64,000 nucleotides of DNA from Dendrolimus kikuchii (lineage: Eukaryota > Arthropoda > Insecta > Lepidoptera > Lasiocampidae). The position numbers and the translations under genes are program-made. The DNA lies in NCBI GenBank assembly GCA_019925095.2, contig CM034401.1, positions 17,739,338 to 17,803,337 on the forward strand, written 5' to 3'. The notes under the pieces are model-generated. The model had not been told where the DNA came from. It was given only the letters and a program-made list of their open reading frames with translations, and made no database searches. Positions 19,771-32,002 of this stretch are shown one piece after another; positions within the stretch are counted from its first letter, which is position 1; each line of letters opens with the position of its first letter.

Positions 19771-19945
19771 TAACTTCACGCCAGTTCCCTTGCAGGGAAG
19801 GCACGAACAACATAGCGCCATTCAGGCTTATTCTTACACACCTCACTTGCTTCTTTGATATTCATAGCTCTTGTCATGCACGCTCGTCTGTTCTTAAGGC
19901 TCCTGACATCACCTTTTGCTAGTACACGATCAATTTGATCATGGA
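19771..19945 (-). mobile_element. LINE C 3' fragment
   Basis: Minus-strand copy of the LINE C terminus (same as 18231-18373), truncated near the GATCAATTTGATCATGGA site and followed by a CAT/ATC-rich simple repeat (19945-20005). Confidence 0.65.
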
Positions 19946-20005
19946 TCATTCATCATTCATCATTATCATGATCATTCAACATTATCATCATCATCATAAT
20001 CATGG

Positions 20006-20370
20006 TAATTGTTCATAATTATGTCTCTTGAATAAGAATGTCTAATTATATGTCCCACTACAAGTGAAGAAGCTCAACACAGCGGTAAGACTTTTAATAG
20101 ACTGATGTTATTATTTTTTGTAAACACCTTAGAGTAATTCAGAGTAATAGAAAGTTATAAATTGGCATATGAAGAAAAATTGCAATATTATGAAAATTAA
20201 TGTGTAATAAATACATCGAAATGACATCTCACAGATTATTTAGTCATTAATAGTAGTCTTTAATCTAGAACCGCTTCGCATTTATTTTACGTACTGTTAA
20301 AGAAGAAGCAGCGCAACAAACTATCCAGCAACAAATAATTCCTTTATAATTATTATATATATAGATGAGT
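20006..20370. other. Intergenic DNA
   Basis: Nothing recognisable. Confidence 0.4.
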
Positions 20371-20609
20371 GTTTTTTTTTATTGCATGAGCTTAGCTGAC
20401 AGCCAGATGGCCCACCTGATGGGAAGCGGTTACCATCGCCTATAGATATTTGCAACACCAAAGGTGCTTGCTACCAATGGGCTTCTGCTCTATAAAGGGT
20501 GACTGGAACCTAGCCACCAATGCCGGAACACAATTCAAGGTTGTTATGACGGCATACTCTAGACCAGGGATGGTAGTTACCCAACGGATAAATACCCTAC
20601 AACCTAGCA
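20371..20609 (-). repeat. R300 repeat, truncated
   Basis: Minus-strand copy that keeps the A-rich tail side (TTTTTTTTTTATTGCATGAG) but stops near ACCCTACAACCTAGC, so it lacks the CCGTGCAGGA end. Confidence 0.75.
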
Positions 20610-21417
20610 AAACTTGAAACATATTTAGGACGAATTAATACGAGGTTTTAATAAACAAAATTTCATGTGTAATTACTGAAAGAGCTTGATTTATTCGGTA
20701 CTATAAGCTAGTATAATTGTACAAGTTACGTATACTAACAGCTAGCATTACTAGTACTCGTAGGTATTTCAATTGTCCCCTCTGTTATGTTCTTAAATGT
20801 TTAATCACGAATCCGTCCGATTAGCGAAATGCGTGCAATTTACATCGCGCTTATGATAATGCGGTTACGCATATTGCATTCAAACCCTTCTGCTCTTAAC
20901 GTTATATGATAGCGAATGACAGTTACACTTAATTGAAATACTAAATGGATTCAGTATGGAATGTTCGTTATCTTCGATTAGTTGCGCTTCGGTAAATATT
21001 TATAACCAGCGCTCCAGCTTTGCGGCGATATGAAATAAGTTCAAAATTAATTATTATCAGATATACCTACATAAGGCGGACTATATCACACGCTTAAGTT
21101 AATACTACAATACTACTTCAATACAAGACTATAAGTAGATAAACACATACATAAAGTAATACAAATATTCAGCTATATAGCTCAAATAGCTCGATTTAAG
21201 GATGCAGCAACAGTTATTGTCATCTTTTCCTAGTTTTATATTTATTTATGTAAGTGTATTTTATAACATTTTATTTACATATATGGTATTAGTATATTAT
21301 TTATATTTTATTAATGTATGTATATTATATCATGTATGTAGATATATATTTATAAGACACTGATTCGGTAGTGAGAATAATGCAACTGTTCTTATAAATT
21401 TTTTTGTCCATCCAAAG
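20610..21417. other. Unique DNA upstream of the PR-domain exons
   Basis: Not visibly repetitive and less AT-biased at about 20800-21030. TATTTATAACC lies at 20996-21006, but no exon or start codon could be tied to it. It may hold regulatory sequence of the gene to the right; this is only a guess. Confidence 0.3.
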
Positions 21418-21525
21418 GTTGTCTGGAAGCAATCGCTAATAGCGATAAGACCGCCTATTGTATTCTAAAATTTTATTTCTGTTAACTGTATCTTTAAAAC
21501 ACAATAAAGCATATTCATTCATTCT
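21418..21525 (+). mobile_element. Retroposon 3' UTR fragment
   Basis: Contains GTCTGGAAGCAATCGCTAAT and AGCGATAAGACCGCC, then AATAAAG and a short ATTCATTCATTC tail. This is the kind of 3' UTR left by 5'-truncated LINEs. A related block is at about 45540-45785. Confidence 0.5.
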
Positions 21526-22583
21526 TATTCAGTAGGAATACATTGTAAGAATGCGTCTAATCATACTGATGTTCATGCTTAAATACCGTATTTTGGCTTT
21601 CCTGTAATGTTCACTTTTTTGGATATTGTCGGTATTGGATTAAGCGAGTATGTTTCTGGAACTGGTTACATACATAAACATATTTAAAAAGTAATAATAA
21701 CATTTGAGAATGTAATTCTTTGGCTGTAGAAAACAATTTTAGTGGTGTCATTTTAGATATTGCGTCTCTACGTCATGGATTTAACTCGTGAACATTTTCG
21801 TAGTATGATTATCTACGATTTTAAGTGTAATTTGACAGATCAACAGAGCTTCGTTTGGCTTCAAGCTGTTTTTGGCTGTTTTGAGGCCCAATGCAAGACG
21901 ACTAACGGAGAATCTTTTGAGAAATAATAAATTCATTTTTGACCATTCGTTGTATTTTTTTCTTATTCATTCCAGAAACTTTTAGTGTGTAGAACTTTTT
22001 TGTTATGCTGATATTAAGTGGATCAACCGAATTGAATCAATCTGGTTGAACGACTCAAAACTAAAAGTACACTACAGTATTCAATGATATCGTTTGATTC
22101 GAGTTTATGTTTACATGGATCACTTTGGTAGATTCATCCAAATTGAAAGACAGAAATGAACCGTCTAATATCGGCTTTAAGGTTCGTAATGTTATTTCCA
22201 CAATCTAACGTAACTTTGTAACTAAAGTGAATGGTTCAGTTAAAATTGACACCACTATAATCATCGCCTAAACAAGAGTATTTAATCTACCAATATTTCT
22301 ACAGTAAACCTATTTAATTTATAGTTTCCGGCACGGATCTTGAGCGGTCGGTAGAATAGTAGGAACTACTTTGCGCATTGAACGTAGCCAATTTAATGTG
22401 TTTCATCGACATATCTGTATTATCCTGTTTTTGTCCCTTTACTCGAAAGGGACAATACCTCATATTTTGAAAAAGATGTTTCAATTGTGCGCAGGTCAAG
22501 GTCACCGCTCAAGAATCGTGCCCGGGACTATATTATGGTAGTTTCCCTCACACAAAAAGAATCATTACCTCTTTCTTTGGCAG
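21526..22583. other. DNA just upstream of the first PR-domain exon
   Basis: No confident exon. The N-terminal part of the PR domain must lie in an exon here or further upstream, but none could be identified. Confidence 0.35.
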
Positions 22584-22697
22584 GTACGACATCGATTCGG
22601 CCTATTTGATGAAGTATATAGTACCACTGGAGGCATACAAGTTCGTCACTGCAACTGGGTTCGCTTCTTAAGAGTGTCAGATAATTATGGACCACAA
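22584..22697 (+). CDS. PRDM-like gene, exon with first part of PR domain
   Basis: Thirty-eight codons (VRHRFGLFDEVY... to ...RVSDNYGPQ) between a pyrimidine-rich acceptor (CTCTTTCTTTGGCAG) and a GTAAGT donor, with both borders in phase 0. HCNWVRFLR matches the N-W-x-R-F core of PR/SET domains. PRDM proteins are transcriptional regulators, usually nuclear, in which this SET-related domain precedes zinc fingers. The N-terminal part of the domain is missing here and must be encoded by an exon not found. The frame stays open upstream only to 22542, where a TAG follows, so a splice acceptor is required. The next exon continues directly with VNLVCTKV, which fits the Q-N-L-V strand that normally follows in this fold. 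Confidence 0.82.
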
Positions 22698-22865
22698 GTA
22701 AGTACATATATATTCAGTATACTTTAGTTCTCTCAGTAACTGGCTATATTACAATTAAAATAACGTATTTAAATAGACTAAACTAACTTAAAAAAATACA
22801 TTTCTTAGACTAATTACTACTAACTACTATTACTAATAACTAATTTAATTATTTTTATATACATT

Positions 22866-23185
22866 TTTTTTATTTTTTTTATTGCAGGAGTTCAGCAGAC
22901 AGGCAGACGGCCCACTTGATGGAAAGCGGTTACCATCGCCTATAGACATTTGCAACACCAAAGATGTTACAAATGCGCTGCTGCTCTCTTAAGGGACACT
23001 GGAACCTGGTCACTAATGCTGGAACACAACACTCAAGGTTGTTATGGCGACATACTTTAGACCAGGGGTGGTAGCCATCCAGTCGGGCAAATGCCCTACC
23101 ACCTGGCTGTGGGTTGTTCTGTCGCCTCTTACGAAAGGCCGCCCGGCCGCAGGAAATTGTATTCTTTCTCCGTTCATGCACGGAT
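22866..23185 (-). repeat. R300 SINE-like repeat (intronic)
   Basis: Full-length minus-strand copy with a T-rich left end (A-tail on its own strand) and CATGCACGGAT at the right. It lies in the first visible intron of the PRDM-like gene, antisense to it. Confidence 0.85.
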
Positions 23186-23830
23186 AAAAATGATGATACA
23201 TGGTGGTCAGCAGTAAATATCGATTAAAAGTTTATATTTGTTGTCATTTTAATAGTATTAAACGAATGCCAAACAATGCTGTTAAAGTTAGCATGTAATT
23301 GTTCTGATAATGAACGAAAACATCGTGAGGAGTTTGATAGATGATATGTTAGATTAAAATCTAAAATAGTATCATATAAAAAATCGGACGTTAAAATACC
23401 TTGTATCATGTTTCTTTTAAAATATCATCGTAACAACAATTTTAATTACTGTTTAAACAATAATAAATATGCTATTGGACTCTAAAGATATGGCGTAATA
23501 ACTTACTATACTGTTGAAAATATGCGTTTTGATAATAAAAAGTATCTTGTTTGATTTAACTGTCAACTATGATATTCTGCACGATACGATTACAGATGTG
23601 TTGAATCCGCCATTCAATATTTCATAAATAAAGAAACTGATTTTTATCAAAGTATAATCCGTTACGGTTTTCGCATTGTACCAAAAAGCGTGTCAACTGC
23701 TCGTGGCTGTTATCGGTGGCCCGTTTGCGCCGAGCCTTATGGACATTACTGCTTGGGGATAGCAGTAGGATAGTGTTGGATTTTAGATATTATGCTTGGA
23801 GACATATTAAAGACCTTTTAAGAAACTTTT

Positions 23831-24140
23831 CATCCGTGCAGGAAAGGAAAAAGAAAACAATTTCCTGTGGCCGAGCGGCTTATCGTAAGAGGCGACAAAA
23901 ACACCCCACAGTCAGGTAGTAGGGTGTTTGCCCACCTGGATGGCTACCACCTTGGTATAGAGTATGCCGCCATAATAACCTTGAGTTGTGTTCCGGCATT
24001 AGTAGCCTGGTTCCAGACTCCCTTTAGACAGCAGCAGCACATTGTTAGCACCTTTGGTGTTGCAAATGTCCATAGGCGATGGTAACCGCTCTCCAGCAGG
24101 TATACCGTCTGCCTGTCTACTGAACCCATGCAATAAAAAA
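23831..24140 (+). repeat. R300 SINE-like repeat (intronic)
   Basis: Plus-strand copy from CATCCGTGCAGGA to CATGCAATAAAAAA. It lies in the same intron as 22866-23185 but in the opposite orientation, so the two copies form a potential intronic foldback of about 300 bp per arm. Confidence 0.85.
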
Positions 24141-24349
24141 GACCTTCCAACCATACCAGCCGGTGTTCCATCACATTGCCATAATGTAGGCTTTTCGGAT
24201 CCGAATATATTTCTAATGAGAAAGAATAAAGAAACCCAAGAGCAACAGTGTATCATTTATTAGACTCATTTCAAACAAAATCTCTTTACCTGCAAAATAT
24301 TCACTCTGTGACAAGTTGTGTAGATCTTATAGCAATTTTTTATCCACAG

Positions 24350-24521
24350 GTCAACCTAGTATGCACGAAGGTCAAAGGGGAGCCAGTCTACGAAGCCGTG
24401 AAGCCAGTATCAGCTCACACGGAGTTGGTAGTCTATTACCTGCCTGAAAGACCGGAAGAAATGTTCTTTGTAAGAATGAGGAATAACTTATACAGGCAGA
24501 CTATGGATTCAATATTAGAAG
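24350..24521 (+). CDS. PRDM-like gene, exon with second part of PR domain
   Basis: Starts after a TATCCACAG acceptor and ends at a GTTAGT donor. It is 172 nt long, so it enters in phase 0 and leaves one base. It encodes VNLVCTKV, then EPVYEAVKPVSAHTELVVYY, which matches the Y-E-x-x-x-x-I-x-x-x-x-E-L-L-V-W-Y end of PR domains; the usual W is Y here. The tail PERPEEMFFVRMRNNLYRQ and MDSILE then leads into the next exon through a split Asp codon. The PR fold is therefore complete at its C-terminal side. Confidence 0.85.
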
Positions 24522-24834
24522 GTTAGTTGGTTCCTTTACATTCTTGTAATTTATTTTTGTGACTTTCAAATATTTAATACCATTAGAGCTCCACCTTCTT
24601 CTAAATTTTTAATCTTTAGAAAAGGAAGACTTGAGTGCGGAACATCATTTGTCAAACTGCGATGAATAATATTGACTATATTACCTTAGAACTTCGGGTT
24701 AAAGAACTTTATTTGTAATAAAAGAATTTTTATAATTAGCTATAATTAAACTATGAGAAAAATAATAAGTAAATAAAAATATAACTATTAGAAAGCACAA
24801 ATTAGTATATAATAATAATTAATAGTCATAAATA
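24522..24834. other. Intron sequence of the PRDM-like gene
   Basis: Start of an 8.6-kb intron (24522-33134). This part shows nothing beyond AT-rich sequence. Confidence 0.5.
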
Positions 24835-25110
24835 TCCCACTGCTGGGCTCGGGACTCCTATTATGGGGGAAACAGAGAATATACCCGCCACGCTTGTCCA
24901 AAGCGGCATGGCAGGTTTGACACTTCGATTACCTCGATGTGCAGATTGCATCGTGATGTTTTCCTTCACCGTTGTTAGCACTTGGTATTGGTAACATTAT
25001 GCACGTCAGGTCAGACAACTGCCTAAATGGTGCATGCGGTCCGGCCAGGATCGAAGCCTCGCCCTTGCAATTTGGGACGCGTGCGCTGTCCATTACGCTA
25101 CCACGACTGA
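24835..25110 (-). repeat. tRNA-derived SINE, family 1 (intronic)
   Basis: Minus-strand copy. The head, read in reverse from 25110, has GTCGTGGTAGCGTAATGG and a GCTTCGATCCTGGCC B-box-like site. The body ends near CCCACTGCTGGGCTCGGG. Confidence 0.85.
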
Positions 25111-25354
25111 CACAAATGAGTATTTTAGTAAGTTGCAGGTAGTTTCCTTCCAAACAAAAAAAAAAAACAGAGAACTAGGTTTCGTGGAAGTGACTTTGTG
25201 TCAATTATAAGTTTTTTTATATAATGTAATTATTATTTGTGGAAATTGCGAATAAGTTCTTATTTTAAGACATGTACTTATAGCCAGTTATTATATCTTG
25301 CTAACCGTATATTTTCCCTATCAATAGTTAAAATTTGAAATAAGCTCCATACAA

Positions 25355-25675
25355 GCAATGCCATGTTTCTACCGACAGTAAGGCAAGTGAATGAATAGTA
25401 AGATATAGAAACGGACCATACATCCAATAATTGTTGCAAACTGGAAATTTTGGATATTTATTAGTTATATAAGCCTCGCCAGATTCGCAAGTTCACCAAC
25501 TATGAAGTCGGTTAAAAATGTAAATCACTCTTTAGTATTAGAAATTTGAATGTTGGAATTACTTAACTTCGACATCGCATTCGTATCACAATTACCCAAA
25601 AATCAACTACTAGAAATAAACTGGGTTATAAATCAATTAATATAGACTATGTAATAAATCGCTGCCAAATATATA
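25355..25675 (+). repeat. Local duplication, unit A
   Basis: Contains ACAGTAAGGCAAGTGAATG, TTTAGTATTAGAAATTTGAA, TATCACAATTACCCAAAAAT and AATCGCTGCCA. All of these recur in the same order at 26158-26362. Unit A has about 110 extra bp (25420-25530). The left part also resembles the foldback MITE of 55295-55423. Confidence 0.65.
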
Positions 25676-25853
25676 CAAATATTTGGCATGTGACGGCTAG
25701 TGACAGTTGCAATTCAGCAAAAATTGTAATGTGTGGATATTCGTGGCACTGTCATTAGTCGCCCCACGTCACCTTCCGAGTCGAGTTGTACGAAGTAAAT
25801 TAAAGACAGTATATAACTTAAATTTTTATTTCATTTTATCTCCATCTGCCCGA

Positions 25854-26152
25854 CAGAGAAAGAATACAATTTCCTGCGGCCGGGCGGCCTGTCGTAAGAG
25901 GCGACTTAACAACCCACAGCCAGGTGGTAGGGCATTTGCCCGACTGGATGGCTACCACCCCTTGTCTACAGTATATAGCCATAATAACCTTGAGCTGTGT
26001 TCCGGCATTGGTGACCAGGTTCCAGTTTCCCTTAAGAGAGCAGCAGCGCATTTGTAGCATCTTCGATGTTGCAAACGTCCATAGGCGATGGTAACCGCTT
26101 TCCATCAAGTGGACCGTCTGCCTGTTTGCTGAACTCCTGCAATAAAAAAAAA
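25854..26152 (+). repeat. R300 repeat (intronic)
   Basis: Plus-strand copy, 5'-truncated at AGAGAAAGAATACAATTTCC, ending in CTCCTGCAATAAAAAAAAAA. It sits between the two units of a local duplication. Confidence 0.85.
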
Positions 26153-26157
26153 AGTAA

Positions 26158-26362
26158 TTACATGTTTCAACAAACAGTAAGGCAAGAGAATGAATGGTAA
26201 GATAAAGAAATGGAATTAATCTTTAGTATTAGAAATTTGAATTTTGGAAATACTTAACTTCAACATCGCTTTCGTATCACAATTACCCAAAAATTAACTA
26301 CTAAAAATAAACTGAGTTATGAATAAAATTATACAGACTATGTAAAACAAATCGCTGCCAGA
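26158..26362 (+). repeat. Local duplication, unit B
   Basis: Direct, slightly diverged copy of unit A (25355-25675) without the 110-bp internal segment. It ends at ACAAATCGCTGCCAGATGG. Confidence 0.65.
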
Positions 26363-26989
26363 TGGAAGCGTGCCCAGAAAGCTGGCTGATTCTCTGTGCG
26401 AAATACAAATCAGTCTTCTAATCATGGGTGCCATTTACTTCTTCAAAGAAACCTTTTGCACATGGTATTTGAATTTTTGATTTCCTGACTTGAGACACTT
26501 TACACATTTATAAAAACAGTGGAAAAAACACGACAATACTCAAATTGACCATCTTAATCGAAATACTTTACGATTTAATTAATACGCTCGCCTGGACTCG
26601 TAAAGTCTAAAAGCGTTTACGATATTAAATAATTAAGTTGTTGAGTATGTTGTTAATTGCATTTATATGTAACTCTTCAGTTTAGTGCTTTGTCTTATCA
26701 AGTTTGAGGATATTTTTGGCTAATTTGACGGAAATTCTTAGGTATTTATTAATTTAGAAATTCTGTGGTAGAAGAGATGGGCTAGGAGGATTGGACAGAA
26801 AAGGAAAGGTATAGCGGGAGGAAGAAGCGGGCCAGTGGAACTCGGGCATCGTATGGACCATGAAAAATAATAGCATTTTAAATCTGTACGACAATAAATC
26901 TGTAAATGGTTCGAGTTTGTACATTTTGAGTTCAAAAATGTAAAAAATATCCTGAGGGCTAATTCGGACCAGCAAATTCCGAAAACACA
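26363..26989. other. Intron sequence, no feature
   Basis: Nothing recognised apart from a purine-rich stretch at about 26760-26860. Confidence 0.4.
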
Positions 26990-27360
26990 ATTTTAAGAAT
27001 TTTCGTTTGTCTGTCTATTAGAGCATCACGTGAAAACTACTAAACGGATTTAAATGAAACTCGTCATTATGCTAGCTTATATCCCGGGGCGTAACTTAGG
27101 ATCATTTTTATCACAATTAATGACGTCGTTTTCGAAACAGATGGCGCTGCGATCGCATCTATTTTGAAAATTACTGAACGTATATGAATGAAAATCGACA
27201 CAGTGCTAGCTTATAATTCGAGTTAATACTTAAGATACATTTATCCCGATAAATAACGTCGTTTCCTTAGAATGGACGGATTAATAAAATAGATGGCGCT
27301 GCAATCGCGTTTTTCAATTCACTAAAAAATTACTACGTTGTCATAAACAACATATCATTC
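26990..27360 (+). repeat. Interspersed repeat E
   Basis: Has CACGTGAAAACTACTAAACG followed by GATTTAAATGAAA, and two internal GATGGCGCTGC.ATCGC sites about 170 bp apart. A minus-strand relative is at about 54140-54335. The theme resembles lepidopteran Helitron bodies, but no terminal CTAG was found. Confidence 0.5.
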
Positions 27361-27473
27361 ATTGTATTACTTCAAATCAGGTTGGCTTCGACTCATCTCT
27401 ATGTTTTGCTGGGCAATTGTCTAAACTACATGGACTTAGTTTCTTAGTTATTATTGTATGTAATTATATTATA

Positions 27474-27798
27474 CGCCCAGTGGTCGAAAATCGACCATAA
27501 TAATAAATTTAAATTGTAAGTTTGAACATTATAAAGGTTCTGTTGTCAAAGACTATATACTTCTATAATCACAGATTTCGCCAAGGCTACATACACTGTT
27601 AATTTTACTTTAACAATAAACAAAAGAGTAAATATGCGTGTGTGTGTCAAAGACATGGTAGTGTGTGTAATATTTTTTTTATTGATTTAATGTATTTTTT
27701 ATGCATAATTAAAAAAATATTAGCATCCTGCACTCATTCTCTATATAATTTATAAGCGAAATTTCATACTCCTCCGTCCGTGCAATTTTCGTAAATTT
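27474..27798 (+). repeat. Interspersed repeat, pair member 2
   Basis: Matches 437-734 in the same orientation, from CGCCCAGTGGTCG to CAATTTTCGTAAA, with several small indels. Confidence 0.7.
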
Positions 27799-28120
27799 TT
27801 ATGTAGGTAAAATAAAGCTACTGCTCTAGTTTGAAATAAAGAACGCCGTAAGAAAAGAAGAGAAAGAACGATATCTATGCGTTGGCAGTACGGGAGGCTG
27901 CTCTATGCATATTTCCTTTTGCAAATATACCTCATGCATATCGATGGTGTGGTATCCGCGGCACATCAAAGGACATTCCGACTTGTGAGCGTCTCGGTTC
28001 GGTAGTCGGACCGCTTGATTGCTTTTTTATCGCAATAAGGCAGCGGCCAGTGTGTGTGTTGATTTTATTAATTGTTCATCTTTATACTAATTAGTAAAAG
28101 ATGAGAGATTTTATTTTTTA
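27799..28120. other. Intron sequence, no feature
   Basis: Includes an ATG frame at 27882 with no supporting evidence. Confidence 0.4.
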
Positions 28121-28352
28121 CTAGCTTCTGCCCGTGACTTCGTCCGCGTGGAATAGTAAAAAAAGTAAGTTAAAAAACCCTACAATTTTGAAACATTCTT
28201 CATTAGTCTTAGCGTGATGATATAGCCTATAGCCTTTCTCGATAAATGGGCTATCTAACACTGAAAGAATTTTTCAAATCAGACTAGTAGTTCCTGAGAT
28301 TAGCACGTTCAAGCAAACAAACAAACTCTTCAGCTTTATATATTAGTATAAG
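28121..28352 (-). mobile_element. Non-autonomous Helitron-type element
   Basis: On the minus strand it starts TCTTATACTAATATATAAAG with A before it and ends in CTAG with T after it. It belongs to the same family as 4084-4313. No ORF. Confidence 0.75.
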
Positions 28353-28740
28353 ATAGATATTTGTTTGTTCTATCTTTACGGTCTTATTTATGAAAATGGG
28401 ATCTATTTCATGAAGTTTGGTTTTATATGGGTTGACGATAAATATTTAAAGGTTTATATTTTCATTTCTCTACTTTTAGCAAAATAAATGCTATAATTTC
28501 CGCAAGATATGAAATTGAATATTAATTAGTTAACTAAGCGAAGCGAGTTGTTATATTTAAAAAAAATGTTAAGAGGTATTTCAGCGATGTCTGCATGATT
28601 GTTAATTACTAACAATTTTGGATTTGGTTTGTTTCAACTTTTTGCAACCATCTGGGGTCGACACATAGGTTTCAGATTTTCAACAATTTCATGAAATAGT
28701 ACATAGATAGGTACTAAATGAACAAATATCTACTAGCCTT

Positions 28741-28925
28741 TCTACCTCCGCCAGGCTCCAGTCGGAGGGTTAGGCCCAAGAAATGCAAGCTTTGTGAAGG
28801 TTGACATGCGTACCGATGGTCTCAGAACAGGAGCTGCCGAAGACCGCGTAAAGCGGAGAAGGAAATATAAGAAAGCGATTCCTGGGCGTCGAAGCGAACG
28901 CTCCTAACGCAGCCGGGAATTACGC
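28741..28925 (+). mobile_element. Probable LINE 3' fragment
   Basis: GC-richer block encoding a basic stretch (AEDRVKRRRKYKKAIPGRR, then a stop) of the type found at the C-terminus of LINE reverse transcriptases. No second copy is in the window, so this is tentative. Confidence 0.35.
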
Positions 28926-29262
28926 CCCAAATGATGATTTAATTAACAAAGAAAACAAGCTCTGTGGACAAGACCTAACGATTCGAATATAGAGTGTGAT
29001 AAGGCGGCATCGTTTGTCCCTCGCCGAGCCGATCCGATCGACTTAAACGCATCGATAACGCAGTAACCGATTGATGAATGTGTTATAATACAAATGCAAA
29101 ATTTTTAATTACCATTACCAGTTCCTTAATTAAGCTATTGAGTCTTTCTCACACCTGTATCTATATTTTTGGGAACATTTAAAATAAACAAATAAACTGT
29201 AAACACTTAAAAATATTAATTATAATAATAGTAGCCCATAAAAGTAATGTCAGGGATGAAAG
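28926..29262. other. Intron sequence, no feature
   Basis: Nothing recognised. Confidence 0.4.
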
Positions 29263-29440
29263 TCACGTGACAAAAAGAATGTTGCAAGATTGGTACAAAC
29301 GTAATGGTAGACCAAAAAGGAGATGGATGTATTGTGTGAAGATGACGTGATTATTTGTGGTGTGACAAAGGACGTATGCCCGGATAGAGGAATATGGGAG
29401 GAAAAGACAGATTGTACTGACCCTAAATAATTGGAAGAAG
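29263..29440 (+). mobile_element. RTE-like LINE B 3' fragment (intronic)
   Basis: Encodes MLQDWYKRNGRPKRRWM-type sequence, then a frame break. Matches 19491-19690. The G-R-P-K-x-R-W-M motif is typical of RTE-type tails. Confidence 0.65.
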
Positions 29441-31590
29441 GCATAAGAAAAAGAAGAAAAAGTCCTATTGATTGAAAATTGTATTTATCCAATAAGGATG
29501 CGGACACATGTAATAAAAAAAAGGTGTGCGTCTCGGGACGCCCGACAGAAGTGGTAACTTAAACTAATCTAAGTTGTACTATTTAATATTGAAAATGTTT
29601 AACTTGAGAAAAGCTTAGGTTATTACTTACATTTTTTATATATTAATATAATACAGTTACAATTCTTGAATATGTACATTAGAATTTTGTGTATGTACAT
29701 TATGAGTATCATTATTTAATACAATTACAGAAATACGGCTAGCGCTGTGGGTTAAAGTGAGAGAGGAGGAGGTTGCCTACCGCTGCCGTATGCGCGAGAG
29801 AAATGGAAGCCAGCCAGACTGGTGCCGTAACGCGTTACGTAACGAAGCGACTTACCATAATAAATAAGAAGTTATCACTTAAAAAAATTCTTAAGACGTC
29901 ATAAGTACGCACGCTCGCAAATGATGAAAAAATTTATGAAGTTGCGGAATTATGTAACATATTGAAATTTTCTTAATTGATTTGACTATCCCCCTCTCGT
30001 ATAGATTAATCGGAACTAGAAGACTAAAGAAAAAAAAACATACTTCATGTCTCTCTAGAAGCGCATTCTGAGTAACTTTCCTCGGCCTTCCGTAAAAAGG
30101 AGTGAAAATCTTTTAATTTCTTTTAAAAAATTCGCTGTCACAAATTATTCTTATTTTACTTTAGTAGTTTTACATGGTGTTCGCCGCACCGTACCTATTT
30201 GATGTATTTAAATGCTAAGGAAACAATAATAAACGAATAGAACCAATACATATAAGTAAATATGAAACTAGTAAAACAAAAATGGGCAAAGCAATAGCGG
30301 TCAGTTTAGATAGCATCTCAGTACCACCTGTCCGCAGTACTATATCAAGTATTTACAATCTTGAAATATATTTATTCGTTGATAATGAAATATCTCAAGA
30401 TCTAGGACAAGAACACGCCGGCTCTAATTAATCCACGCCATTTAAATATGTTGCATATAGTACTGAAGATTTAAATCTAGAAATACATTTTGATATGACG
30501 TGATGATATACGCCGACTGAGGGCTACGTTGATTTGATATTGCGTTGGTTAAATATTTCAAAGTGAAACAAAAACCAATCGTATAACAATTTGGGACATT
30601 CACATGACGTAAAGTTTAGAAATTAAAGCGAAAAGGTAGATTCTGGAATAAAAACTACCAGAGATTTCAGAAACATAGACATCTACTGAAAATTAACATG
30701 ATATAAATACACCTAAAAGTCGTCGACAACTAAGTATTGTTCACTTTAGACGTAGTGCTCACTTATCATAGTCCTTTGCTTTCCTTATATAATCGATATA
30801 GAAAATGATAATAGACTCAGAAAGAAAAATATTTCTTCAACGATCGAAGGAGACATAAATATCTAGGAAATGGCTTTTTTTTTTCAAAGTATGAAATCTT
30901 TTTAGTCATAGCACTTCTGTCCTGTACAAAATAGAGTATTGCTTTATAGAGTCACTGGTGTATTGATTGTCACTGCATGGTCTATTGATTTACTAGGCCT
31001 AGGTCGAAGAATAATTTTTGACCAGAAATATATTGATTTCAATTTTAGAACTTCTTTTGTTATTATTATTTAAAATCGGCGATAATTAGATCCACTCACA
31101 CAGACATAACTGTAAGGAGTGTAAGTAAATTGCAACAGATCTTCAATTCAAGATTGGGAACACCAATTAAGCAGTCTCAAAGAGTAAGACGCCGATCTCG
31201 CTGTAGCAATAAACATAAATTCTCTAAACACCCATAGCAAAATTTACGGTTGTCAATAAACGCTGGTTCATTAAATATTTTTGCCTGATTGGTTCGTACA
31301 TGCTAACAATTTGGTCTGAATTTAAACTTTAACTTATTAATCACCGTAAAATTTCGCTTCGAGCAATAGTTTTTTTTGTATGTTCCATTATTAGCAAGTT
31401 TTTTATTAATTTCGGTAAAAATATGAAGAGTTTTGAGTAATTACTAAATTGATTCACAAGTTACTTTTGCATGTGGTTTCTGTTCTTTTCGTCGCAATCG
31501 TGAGTTATCACAATTTGTTATTCTTTCTAGTGTCCAGTATTCATAAATATTCAAGGTTTAGAATGATCTCCAGGCACCAGGTGAAAGTCG
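29441..31590. other. Intron sequence, no feature
   Basis: Long AT-rich stretch without recognised exon or repeat. A CGTAACGCGTTACG palindrome is at about 29826-29839. Confidence 0.4.
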
Positions 31591-31635
31591 GACTCATATA
31601 TAAACTCAACCAGACTTAGTTAAAATTGTAGGTCT

Positions 31636-31764
31636 ATGATTAACGCTGAACAATGTAGTTTTTGCGGCAACTTCAAGTCATTTCAAACACACTACACCTG
31701 CATAAAGAGAACTTTAAAAATCAATATTGACACAAAGAATCATCAATCTTCAATTTCACGTTAA
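31636..31764 (+). CDS. Possible small Cys/His-rich ORF
   Basis: Forty-two codons from an ATG (MINAEQCSFC...) with the pattern C-x2-C-x8-H-x2-C, which could bind zinc. A TATATAAA site lies at 31597-31604, about 30-40 bp upstream. Length and context are weak. It may be a first exon, a transposon fragment or chance. It lies inside the large intron of the PRDM-like gene, on the same strand. Confidence 0.2.
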   Translation: MINAEQCSFCGNFKSFQTHYTCIKRTLKINIDTKNHQSSISR

Positions 31765-32002
31765 AACTTTGATTTTTGTTATAGAAATGAACATAAATTT
31801 AAAGTTAACGACCGACTTCAGTAATAACTTAATTACCTACTCACCGTATGACTTATCTCATAGTTTTATACCTAATTCGTACTTTATGAGGATAAATTAA
31901 TTCAACATTAATCACGGAAATAGTAACGGAAAGCATGTCATTTTTTGGGATAACAAAATCCTGTGTTCATCTTCTGTATGAAAAGTGCGTACCAAACTTT
32001 AG

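Noticed and set aside
22542..22583. Upstream extension of the first PR-domain exon
   Set aside because: The frame is open to 22542, but the sequence is a pyrimidine-rich acceptor tract, and the residues there do not resemble a PR domain.
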